Assembly (NCBI GenBank): GCA_964607755.1
Contig: CAZSMC010000128.1
Span: forward strand, 1 to 7,838
Direction of reading: 5' to 3'
DNA from: CAZSMC01 sp964607755
GTDB taxonomy: Bacteria > Zhuqueibacterota > Zhuqueibacteria > Residuimicrobiales > Krinioviventaceae
DNA: 7,838 bases
Under the pieces are notes generated by a model, which ran no database searches, was not told the origin of the DNA, and was given only the letters and a program-made list of their open reading frames with translations. The translations under genes were made by a program, and so were the position numbers. The first letter of the stretch is position 1. Every line of letters begins with the position of its first letter. Shown one piece after another: positions 1 through 5,910 of the stretch.

Positions 1-1
1 G

Positions 2-88
2 GCGCGCAAAACAGTGGTCGGCAGCCCGGCACAGGTGGTCAAAGATGTGCCGGAAGCGCAGTTGCTGGAAAATCAAGATTGGGATTGA
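2..88 (+). CDS. Left-handed beta-helix (hexapeptide) acyltransferase, C-terminal fragment
   Basis: Only the last 28 residues are inside the window; the gene begins upstream of base 1 and stops at TGA 86-88. The visible tail has the form VVGSPAQVVKDVP followed by QLLENQDWD. This is the usual ending of hexapeptide-repeat acyltransferases, where the V-x-G-x-P-A-x-V step closes the last coil and a short helical tail follows. Such enzymes transfer acetyl or acyl groups from CoA to sugars, often nucleotide-activated amino sugars in surface-polysaccharide pathways, which suits the genes downstream. The substrate cannot be read from this fragment. A second, different hexapeptide acetyltransferase lies at 4646-5263. 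The class is fairly secure, the exact function is not. Confidence 0.72.
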   Translation, partial: ARKTVVGSPAQVVKDVPEAQLLENQDWD

Positions 89-173
89 GGTGCGTTTCAG
101 TTATTGGTGGTTGTTAGCTTTCTTTTCTGAGTGTAGTGACCGCGGAATACGCGCAAAGGCGTTAAAACCGTTT

Positions 174-188
174 AATAGTGTTACTATT
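174..188. repeat. Small inverted repeat in the leader of the AlbA remnant
   Basis: AATAGT at 174-179 and ACTATT at 183-188 are perfect inverted copies separated by GTT. The element sits 42 bases before the ATG of the AlbA-type remnant, in a 139-base gap between two genes. It is too AT-rich and short for a convincing terminator, although TTCTTTTCTT follows shortly after. It may be an operator half-site pair or chance. Confidence 0.3.
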
Positions 189-230
189 GGATTATTCTTT
201 TCTTACCGACCGAAACAGTAAGGTATTTTG

Positions 231-613
231 ATGGAGTGCAAAGAACTCTTAAAAATTATAAATAATGGTGAAGATTCTGAGCATCAGTTCAAGCGAAATT
301 TTCACAGCATTGACCAGCTTGCTGTTGAAATAAGTGCTTTTGCAAATTCAGATGGAGGAATGATTCTGATTGGTGTTTCAGATGATGGAGAAATAATCGG
401 ATTGAGAAAAGATGAAATAAAAAAGCTCAATCAATGGATATCGAACGCAATCCTACACTCCTGTCATTTTTGGAAAAAGATCCTCAGTTTCGCTATAGCG
501 GCAGGGGAAGCGGGATTCCTCGTGTCATTAAGATCTGTCAGGAGATAGGCAAACAGGTTCGTTTTGTCAATGATAGTACACAACAAGTATTTAAAGTTAT
601 ATTTCCCAGGTAA
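231..613 (+). pseudogene. Schlafen/AlbA_2-type ATP-binding protein, internally deleted and frameshifted
   Basis: Starting from ATG 231 (AAGG at 220-223, 7-base spacing), about 73 residues match the AlbA_2 (Schlafen-like) DNA-binding domain: EHQFKRNFHS, then ISAFANSDGGMILIGVSDDG and LNQWISNA. The start frame then runs on in unrelated sequence to a stop at 546-548. From about base 443 another frame reads ERNPTLLSFLEKD, then RYSGRGSGIPRVIKICQEIG, ending VIFPR and TAA at 611-613. This resembles the C-terminal part of the same protein type, where RNP and GSGIPR motifs belong to the ATP-binding HATPase-like module. Family members are usually around 400-500 residues, so I infer that roughly 300 central residues were lost, with the junction near 438-449 and out of frame. 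A TTG at 228 is directly in front of the ATG and is a less likely start. Intact relatives are thought to act as DNA-binding or regulatory proteins, often near accessory or defence genes. This copy is almost certainly not functional as a whole, though a 106-residue DNA-binding fragment could still be made. Confidence 0.82.
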
Positions 614-614
614 C

Positions 615-638
615 ATGTCCATTATCAAATAAGGACAT
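615..638. repeat. Inverted repeat just after the AlbA remnant
   Basis: ATGTCC at 615-620 and GGACAT at 633-638 are perfect inverted copies separated by 12 AT-rich bases. The pair starts one base after the stop codon of the AlbA remnant. It is one of several palindromic elements packed between 614 and 702. It could be an operator arm or part of a weak RNA hairpin. There is no T-run after it, so a terminator is not supported. Confidence 0.35.
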
Positions 639-644
639 ATGACT

Positions 645-677
645 ATTTGTAGTACACCTTAAAAGTGTGCTACAAAT
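645..677. repeat. Strong 13-bp hairpin upstream of the MNT/HEPN pair
   Basis: Left arm ATTTGTAGTACAC (645-657) and right arm GTGTGCTACAAAT (665-677) are inverted copies with one T-G mismatch, which would be a G-U wobble in RNA. The loop is seven bases, CTTAAAA. The stem is far longer than expected by chance in so short a gap. The base of the stem is AT-rich and no T-tract follows, so a rho-independent terminator is unlikely. Position ahead of a toxin-antitoxin-type pair suggests an operator or a leader RNA structure. Confidence 0.6.
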
Positions 678-690
678 TCGAAAACGATGA

Positions 691-702
691 GGTCATATGA
701 CC
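691..702. promoter_or_regulatory. Perfect 12-bp palindrome GGTCATATGACC, candidate operator
   Basis: GGTCATATGACC at 691-702 is identical to its reverse complement. Its core CATATGAC (694-701) recurs at 636-643 on the other side of the hairpin, in the same orientation. The site is 38 bases ahead of the chosen ATG of the nucleotidyltransferase gene, where an autoregulatory protein could bind. No clear -10/-35 pair was recognised, so the promoter itself is unplaced. The operator role is inference. Confidence 0.4.
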
Positions 703-740
703 TGAACGGAAATAGTTTATTACTGAATCCAATTATAAAA

Positions 741-1109
741 ATGAAAACTGAACAAACATATTCTATTGTTGGTAAACGCTGTGCGACTTTTGATGAGATA
801 ATGTCGCAAGTGGAAAAAATAATCACATACTTTAATCCTGTGAAAATCATTCTATTTGGAAGCTATGCTTATGGTCATCCTGATCCTGAAAGTGATGTCG
901 ATATCTTTGTCATTGTCAATTCGAATACCTCGGTCCAAAACCTCAAAACACAAATAGATTTATGCCTGGATCATTCATTTCCCATCGAGGTGCATGTTAA
1001 ATCTTCGAAAACTGTCAAAAAACGACTCCAACAAGGTGATTTCTTTATAAGGGATATCTTGGAAAAGGGACAAATTCTATATGAACAAACTGGTGCGAGA
1101 ATGGATTAA
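741..1109 (+). CDS. Minimal nucleotidyltransferase (MNT domain), antitoxin of MNT/HEPN pair
   Basis: A 122-residue protein of the MNT fold. The catalytic signature GSX10DXD is complete: G40-S41, then exactly ten residues, then D52-V-D54. A third acidic residue is plausible at E83 in PIEVHV. The C-terminal part, with QQGDFFIRDILEKGQILYE, is typical of stand-alone nucleotidyltransferases paired with HEPN proteins. In the studied MntA/HepT pair the MNT protein neutralises the HEPN RNase by attaching AMP to it. The same role here is inferred from family and gene order. ATG 741 is preferred because an in-frame ATG at 687 would overlap the palindrome, lacks a ribosome site, and adds 18 residues that resemble nothing in the family. 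The Shine-Dalgarno before 741 is also weak. The gene overlaps the HEPN gene by 29 bases and is clearly richer in AT than the polysaccharide genes. Confidence 0.85.
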   Translation: MKTEQTYSIVGKRCATFDEIMSQVEKIITYFNPVKIILFGSYAYGHPDPESDVDIFVIVNSNTSVQNLKTQIDLCLDHSFPIEVHVKSSKTVKKRLQQGDFFIRDILEKGQILYEQTGARMD

Positions 1110-1473
1110 CAAAGCAGAAGCTGATTATCATAGTGCGTTGAGAGAGTATCGCGCTCGCACGTTTCCGAACTATGATTCAGCATGCTTTCATGCTCAGCAA
1201 AGTATAGAAAAATATTTGAAAGCTATCTTACAGTGGTACGATATCAGGTTTCACAAAGTGCATGATCTGCTTGCCTTATTGAAACTTATCGCACCTCAAG
1301 CTCCACATTTAGAATTTCATAAAGAGTCATTCGCCTTTTTAAATCCATTTGCCGTCACCTTTCGCTATCCAGGAGAAACAGCGACACGTGAACAAGCAAA
1401 ACAAGCTATTGATACTTTAATTTCATTGAGATCGTTACTAAGGGATGTCTTAAATCTTGAAAGCAATAATTGA
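1081..1473 (+). CDS. HEPN domain protein, probable RNase toxin of MNT/HEPN pair
   Basis: A 130-residue all-helical protein that fits the HEPN family. It opens with REWINKAEADYHSALREY, has the hallmark CFHAQQSIEKYLKAIL at about residues 35-50, KVHDLLALL at about 59-67, and a later FRYPG with a final helix. R56 and H61 form an R-x4-H arrangement compatible with the RNase motif R-x(4-6)-H of HEPN toxins. Whether these are the catalytic residues cannot be settled without an alignment. ATG 1081 has AAGGGA at 1065-1070, ten bases away, and starts inside the nucleotidyltransferase gene, so the two are probably translated together. A GTG at 1093 is an alternative start. Its stop overlaps the start of the Wzi-like gene by 17 bases. 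Some HEPN/MNT pairs are not proven toxin-antitoxins, so that role is likely but not certain. Confidence 0.85.
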   Translation: MNKLVREWINKAEADYHSALREYRARTFPNYDSACFHAQQSIEKYLKAILQWYDIRFHKVHDLLALLKLIAPQAPHLEFHKESFAFLNPFAVTFRYPGETATREQAKQAIDTLISLRSLLRDVLNLESNN

Positions 1474-3142
1474 CCTGAATAAGTCTATTCCAGCTTTTAG
1501 CCTTGTTATATTCATTCTATTCGCGTCTACCCTTACCGCCCAGACCACCTACATTCCCACCGGGCACTGGGTTTACGATTATCTGGATCGCCTCGAAACC
1601 CGGCGCGTTATCCCGGTTGCTCTGACCAGCACCCAGCCAATGACCCGGTCTGAAATTTTTACGCTTTTAAAAAATATCGACACGGCACGGCTCAATAAAA
1701 CAGAACAACAACAATTCGACTATCTCCGTCTCGAATTCCAGGAAGAATGGTCAGTCGATCAAGATAGCCCCGGCCCATCGCGATGGCAACGCATCACCCG
1801 GCACCCGTGGATTGATCCCTGGCTTCCGGATGTGATTTATGCCAATCAGCGTAATTTCTTGTCCTATGTAAACGGTCCGCTCAAGGTTTGCTGGGACCCG
1901 GTTTTTCTCCGCCGGCGAATGTGGGCTGCTGCCGATTCAATCGACCATAATGAAAGAGTTTTTTTCGATACCAACGGCTTTCGACTGCGCGGTTCAATCT
2001 GGAATGTCGGCTTTTATACGGACATCCGCGACACCCGCGAATGGGGCACACGCCGGTACGGTCACGGCAACATCACCATGCCTGGTTACGGATTTGCCCA
2101 GGCCAGCGGCGATCAGGTCTATCACGACGAGACCATTGCCTATCTGGTTTATCAATGGAAAAATCTTGTGCTGCAATTCGGCAAAGACAGCAACAAATGG
2201 GGGCCAGGCCAGTTTGGCCAGATGATGCTTTCGCAGCAATCAACCAGTTACGACCAGTTCAAGCTACAGCTCGAATTTCCGCGTTTCAAATTCACTTCGA
2301 TGCTCGGCTGGCTCAAGCATTACAATCCGTTTTATTACCAGGGCGCGTCTATTGACAAGATGATCACAGCGCATCGCCTGGAATGTGCGCCGTGGACATG
2401 GCTGCAACTGGGTATCCACGAAACTGTCATTTACGCCGGCCGCGCTTTCGAACCGGCGTATCTGAATCCTGTCATGTTTTACCGGTCTGCTGAACATTAT
2501 TTAGGCGATCAGGATAATGCAGCCATGGGACTCGATGCCGCACTTTTTCTCCTGCCGCGCACAAAAATTTACGGCGAGCTGTTTATCGATGATATGCAAA
2601 CCAAAAAGGTGTTCACCGATTATTACGGCAATAAAATCGGCTGGCTGGCCGGTCTGTATCACGTTGATGTGTTTTCACTTCCGAATGTTGACGGCTTGAT
2701 CGAATACGCCCGTATCCGCCCCCATGTCTATTCGCATAAATTTTATTCGACAAATTATACGCATTTTGGCACCGGACTCGGCCACTGGATCGGACCGAAT
2801 GCCGATGTTCTCTCTGCCAAAATTCAGTACCAGCACTCGCAACGACTGGCTGCCTATGCTACAACAGAATGGTTCCGGCACGCTGAAAATGAAAACAGTA
2901 TAAATACAGGCGGAGACATAAACAGGCCCCGCAAGGGTAAAGACCCGTTAAACGTCAGTTTTCTTCAAGGCCGCAAGATCAGGCAATTTTCCTTCCATTG
3001 CGGCATGCGCTATGAAATACTGCACCACTTTTTCATCCAGACCTCATTCGGTTTTTATCGAACAGACGGTGAGCATTCCGAGAACAGGGGAACGGACATC
3101 CGGAGAGAAGGCCAAATAGGGATTACCATTAATGATTTTTAA
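1457..3142 (+). CDS. Wzi-like capsule assembly outer-membrane protein
   Basis: A 561-residue secreted protein. Residues 1-28 look like a signal peptide: a weakly charged start, a hydrophobic run FSLVIFILFAS, and a likely cut after LTA before QTT. There is no lipobox cysteine. A conserved-looking N-terminal segment follows (YDYLDRLETRRVIP, then PMTRSEIFTLL). The barrel region includes LQFGKDSNKWGPGQFGQMML at about 235-255, the recognisable G-R/K-D-x-x-x-W-G-P-G core of the capsule assembly Wzi family. The last residue is Phe in GITINDF, as expected for a BAM-assembled outer-membrane barrel. Classical Wzi binds capsule polysaccharide at the cell surface; here that role is inferred. E. coli Wzi is shorter, and the extra length is mostly N-terminal and loop sequence. 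The start is TTG at 1457 with AGGGA at 1441-1445. A stop lies two codons upstream and the next in-frame ATG (about 1639) would lose the signal peptide, so TTG is the best choice. Confidence 0.85.
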   Translation: MKAIIDLNKSIPAFSLVIFILFASTLTAQTTYIPTGHWVYDYLDRLETRRVIPVALTSTQPMTRSEIFTLLKNIDTARLNKTEQQQFDYLRLEFQEEWSVDQDSPGPSRWQRITRHPWIDPWLPDVIYANQRNFLSYVNGPLKVCWDPVFLRRRMWAAADSIDHNERVFFDTNGFRLRGSIWNVGFYTDIRDTREWGTRRYGHGNITMPGYGFAQASGDQVYHDETIAYLVYQWKNLVLQFGKDSNKWGPGQFGQMMLSQQSTSYDQFKLQLEFPRFKFTSMLGWLKHYNPFYYQGASIDKMITAHRLECAPWTWLQLGIHETVIYAGRAFEPAYLNPVMFYRSAEHYLGDQDNAAMGLDAALFLLPRTKIYGELFIDDMQTKKVFTDYYGNKIGWLAGLYHVDVFSLPNVDGLIEYARIRPHVYSHKFYSTNYTHFGTGLGHWIGPNADVLSAKIQYQHSQRLAAYATTEWFRHAENENSINTGGDINRPRKGKDPLNVSFLQGRKIRQFSFHCGMRYEILHHFFIQTSFGFYRTDGEHSENRGTDIRREGQIGITINDF

Positions 3143-4649
3143 CGCACCGGTCTCTCAATCCGATTCCTTGCCATTTTTAACCAGCACCCGACTCATTGCC
3201 AGAAACACCGTTTTTAATCTTGCCGGGCAAATTATCCCGCTCTTCGCGGCATTGATTGCCATTCCACTTTTAATCGATGGCATTGGCACCGAACGATTTG
3301 GCTTGCTCAGCATCTCCTGGATGCTGCTGGGCTATTTCGGCCTCTTTGATCTGGGTCTGGGACGAGTGATGACAAAACTGGTGGGCGAGAAACTTGGCAG
3401 CAACGCCCATGCTGACATTCCAGCCATCACCTGGACCGGCATGCTGTTCATGCTCATTCTCGGTTTTTTGACCATGATCCTGGTTCTGTTTTTGGCTCCG
3501 GTTCTGGTTCATCGCGTACTTGATATACCGGATGCCTTGCTTTCTGAAGCTAACAGCGGATTTATTATTCTGGCGTTATGCATTCCTGTTGTCACTGTTT
3601 CCACCGGCTTGCGGGGAATTTTGGAAGCCTATCAAAAATTCGGTATAGTCAATATCATTCGCATATTGAATGGTATTTTGCTGTTCACAGCTCCCCTGCT
3701 GTTGTTGCCGCGCACCGTCCGCCTTCCGTGGTACATCGGTGCTCTGGTTACGGTGCGGGTGCTCGTCTTTGCCGCTTATGCTGTTTTTTGTTTTATCAGC
3801 ATACCGGCGTTGCACAACAGCCGGATCAACATGTCTCTGATTCGGCCGATGTTCAAGCTGGGCGGCTGGATGTCGGTGAGCAATATCATTGGCCCGTTCA
3901 TGGTATATTTCGACCGCTTTCTCATTGGCGTCTGGATTTCCGTCGCTGCTGTGACCTTTTATGTGACACCCTGGGAAGTGGTCACCAAAATGTTGTTAAT
4001 AGCGGCCGCGGTCGTGCGCGTGCTTTTTCCGGCATTCTCTGCCAGCTATCACAGTCAACCTGACCGGGCAGCGATATTGTACAGTCGCGGATTAAAAACG
4101 CTCATGTTTATGTCCTTTCCAATCTGCCTCATTTTTATTACCTTAGCAGAACCCGGCCTGCGTTTGTGGCTTGGAGACCAGTTTGCTGCAAAAGGCACAG
4201 TGGTTGCCCAGTGGCTGGCACTGGGTTGTTTTCTAAACGCGCAAGCCCAGGTAGCATTCACATTCATCCAGGCATCTGGCAGGCCGGACATTACAGCAAA
4301 ACTGCATTTGCTGGAAATGCCGGTTTATGTGGCAGGATTGTGGTTATTGATCCAGCACTTTGGCATCGCTGGCGCTGCCATGGCATGGACAGGCCGTATT
4401 GCTATAGAGACGGTTCTGTTGCTTTTGTTTGCTGAAAAAATTCACCGCTCTGAACAGAACAATCAGCGTATTTATATCTCGTTGCTCCTGTGCACAAGTA
4501 GCGCATTTTTATTAACCGTGCCCGGAACTTTAATGTGGCGGAGTCTTGGATTCATTTTTATACTGGCTTTGTTTATACTGTTGTTCTGGTTTTACATCAC
4601 CAGTGCGCAGGAACGAACTAAAATTCACTTTTTACTGAAACGCAAATGA
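3132..4649 (+). CDS. Wzx-type polysaccharide flippase (MOP superfamily), first copy
   Basis: A 505-residue, very hydrophobic inner-membrane protein with about 12-14 predicted spanning segments. The N-terminal pattern RNTVFNLAGQIIPLFAALIA, then LLIDGIGTERFGLLSISW and FGLFDLGLGRVMTKLVGE, is the usual opening of Wzx/RfbX-like polysaccharide exporters. The length is normal for the family. Such proteins flip undecaprenyl-linked oligosaccharide repeat units from the cytoplasmic to the periplasmic face. Charged residues within the membrane region (for example around GGWMSVSNIIGPFMVYFDRF) fit a substrate path. ATG 3132 overlaps the Wzi-like gene by 11 bases, and its stop overlaps the next gene by four, so it is inside one co-translated unit. 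A second, only distantly similar flippase lies at 5897-7450. The substrate cannot be told from sequence. Confidence 0.87.
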   Translation: MIFNAPVSQSDSLPFLTSTRLIARNTVFNLAGQIIPLFAALIAIPLLIDGIGTERFGLLSISWMLLGYFGLFDLGLGRVMTKLVGEKLGSNAHADIPAITWTGMLFMLILGFLTMILVLFLAPVLVHRVLDIPDALLSEANSGFIILALCIPVVTVSTGLRGILEAYQKFGIVNIIRILNGILLFTAPLLLLPRTVRLPWYIGALVTVRVLVFAAYAVFCFISIPALHNSRINMSLIRPMFKLGGWMSVSNIIGPFMVYFDRFLIGVWISVAAVTFYVTPWEVVTKMLLIAAAVVRVLFPAFSASYHSQPDRAAILYSRGLKTLMFMSFPICLIFITLAEPGLRLWLGDQFAAKGTVVAQWLALGCFLNAQAQVAFTFIQASGRPDITAKLHLLEMPVYVAGLWLLIQHFGIAGAAMAWTGRIAIETVLLLLFAEKIHRSEQNNQRIYISLLLCTSSAFLLTVPGTLMWRSLGFIFILALFILLFWFYITSAQERTKIHFLLKRK

Positions 4650-5263
4650 CGTTGCAGCGACGACTCCGAAATTTACTCAGGCGAATAATCTATCGCAAAC
4701 CGCCGCGATTTATGAACGAAAATCCGGCGTATAAAAACTTTGACATTGGCAGGTGGTCTTACGGTGCGCCCGCCGTGCGTTCCTGGAACGAAAACGCCAC
4801 CCTCAAAGTAGGAGCGTTCTGCTCTTTTGCCGAGGGAGTTAAAATATTTTTAGGCGGCGAGCACCACACCGATTGGGTGTCCACGTATCCGTTCAATAAA
4901 CATTTCTGCGAGGCCCGGCATCTTGAGGGCCATCCGCATTCCAAGGGAGACGTGATTATCGGCAACGATGTCTGGGTAGGCGAAGATGCGGTCATTTTAT
5001 CCGGAGTGACCATCGGCACCGGCGCTGTTATTGGCGCCCGCAGTGTGGTCACCGCCTCTGTGCCGGCTTATACCATAGTCGCTGGAAACCCGGCCCGCAT
5101 CATCAGAAAACGCTTTGATGATCAGACGATCGAGCGATTATTAGCTCTGGCGTGGTGGGACTGGCCCCTGAGCCGCATTAAAGAATCGATCCCCTTGCTC
5201 CTGTCCGACAACATGGCCACGCTTTGGCAAAAGACAGATCAGTCCCGGGAGAATCCGTTATGA
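4646..5263 (+). CDS. CatB-related (xenobiotic acyltransferase type) O-acetyltransferase
   Basis: A 205-residue hexapeptide-repeat acetyltransferase. Coils of the left-handed beta-helix run from about residue 34 (IGRWSYG) through VGAFCSFAEGVKIF, are interrupted by an excursion loop with GGEHHTDWVSTYPF, and resume with IGNDVWVGEDAVILSGVTIG to VAGNPARIIRKRF. H73-H74 in the loop hold the position of the catalytic His of CatB/Vat-type enzymes. The C-terminal ALAWWDWPLSRIKESIPLL is a further mark of this subfamily. In polysaccharide clusters such proteins O- or N-acetylate sugars using acetyl-CoA in the cytoplasm, which is the expected role here. Antibiotic inactivation, the founding activity of the family, is much less likely in this setting. 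The start overlaps the flippase stop as ATGA, and the stop overlaps the methyltransferase start the same way. Confidence 0.88.
   Translation: MTLQRRLRNLLRRIIYRKPPRFMNENPAYKNFDIGRWSYGAPAVRSWNENATLKVGAFCSFAEGVKIFLGGEHHTDWVSTYPFNKHFCEARHLEGHPHSKGDVIIGNDVWVGEDAVILSGVTIGTGAVIGARSVVTASVPAYTIVAGNPARIIRKRFDDQTIERLLALAWWDWPLSRIKESIPLLLSDNMATLWQKTDQSRENPL
5247..5251 (+). promoter_or_regulatory. Ribosome binding site fixing the methyltransferase start
   Basis: GGGAG at 5247-5251 lies eight bases ahead of ATG 5260. This site and the ATGA stop/start overlap select 5260 over the in-frame TTG at 5224, which would add 12 residues (MAKDRSVPGESV) that do not resemble the family. Confidence 0.6.
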
Positions 5264-5910
5264 ATACCAAATCGATGTCCTATTACAGTCAACCGCGCAC
5301 AGATTTGCTTGCGCTTTTGCCAAAGCATCGCCATTTCAATAAATCGCTTGACTTGGGTTGCGGAGCCGGCGTGACATCCGAATATTTAAAGCAACATACC
5401 GGTGTTACCTGTACAGTCGGAATCGAGCAAAATGCTAAAGTTGCTGAACAGGCTCGCACCCGTCTGGATGCTGTTTACACGCTCAAAGTTGAATCCGAAT
5501 CCTTGCCGTTTGCGCCGCTCGATTTCGATCTGTTAATATGTGCTGACATTTTGGAGCATCTGAGCGATCCCTGGCGCGTCCTTAAAAATTATGTTCGCTT
5601 TTTAAAACCTGGCGGACTGGTTTTACTCAGCCTGCCTAATGTGCAAAACTGGAAAATCATCTGGAACTTGATGCACGGGCAGTGGATTTATTCATCAAGC
5701 GGACTCCTGGACCGCGATCATCTGCGTTTTTTCACCATGACAACAGCGCGCCAGCTTGTGCATGATGCCGGATTGTCGATTATCAAAACCAAAACCACCA
5801 TGGGAACAGAAATGAAAATTATCAATGCACTCACTCTCGGTTTATGCCGGCACATGCTGGCTTTTCATCTTTATATTTTAGCTCAAAAGGACCCCAATGC
5901 CCCGCAATAA
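5260..5910 (+). CDS. Class I SAM-dependent methyltransferase
   Basis: A 216-residue Rossmann-type methyltransferase. Motif I is LDLGCGAG (D31 to G37), the acidic end of strand 2 is E56 in VGIEQN, the strand-4 segment is FDLLICADILEHL (about 89-101), and LKPGGLVLLSLPN follows as the post-motif strand. The opening SYYSQPRTDLLALLP is typical of methyltransferases found among glycosyltransferases in polysaccharide clusters. A segment around LLDRDHLRFFTMTTARQLV is the usual C-terminal substrate region of the Methyltransf_11/23 type. It probably methylates a sugar or a lipid-linked intermediate; the acceptor atom is unknown. Quinone-biosynthesis methyltransferases share these motifs, but the context argues for polysaccharide modification. 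It overlaps the acetyltransferase by four bases and the second flippase by 14. Confidence 0.87.
   Translation: MNTKSMSYYSQPRTDLLALLPKHRHFNKSLDLGCGAGVTSEYLKQHTGVTCTVGIEQNAKVAEQARTRLDAVYTLKVESESLPFAPLDFDLLICADILEHLSDPWRVLKNYVRFLKPGGLVLLSLPNVQNWKIIWNLMHGQWIYSSSGLLDRDHLRFFTMTTARQLVHDAGLSIIKTKTTMGTEMKIINALTLGLCRHMLAFHLYILAQKDPNAPQ

Noticed and set aside
134..158. Another copy of the CGCAAAG-type repeat (GCGCAAAGGCG)
   Set aside because: Only about one unit matches and there is no tandem or inverted partner nearby, so chance is the simpler reading.
645..677. Rho-independent terminator of the AlbA remnant
   Set aside because: The stem is long but its base is AT-rich and the bases after it are TCGAAAACG, not a T-run.
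687..740. Longer nucleotidyltransferase start at ATG 687
   Set aside because: It lacks a ribosome site, runs through the GGTCATATGACC palindrome, and adds residues unlike the family; ATG 741 gives a standard-length protein.
3578..4063. 161-residue open frame on the + strand within the first flippase
   Set aside because: It lies fully inside a well-supported membrane protein gene in another frame, is rich in Cys and His, and has no recognisable motif.
4759..5052. 97-residue minus-strand frame opposite the acetyltransferase
   Set aside because: It is antisense to a gene with clear hexapeptide repeats and shows no domain of its own.
5224..5259. Upstream TTG start for the methyltransferase
   Set aside because: ATG 5260 has GGGAG eight bases before it and the ATGA overlap seen at the previous junction.
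4646..5263. Chloramphenicol or streptogramin resistance acetyltransferase
   Set aside because: The fold and catalytic His are shared with CatB/Vat enzymes, but its place inside a polysaccharide operon makes sugar acetylation far more likely.
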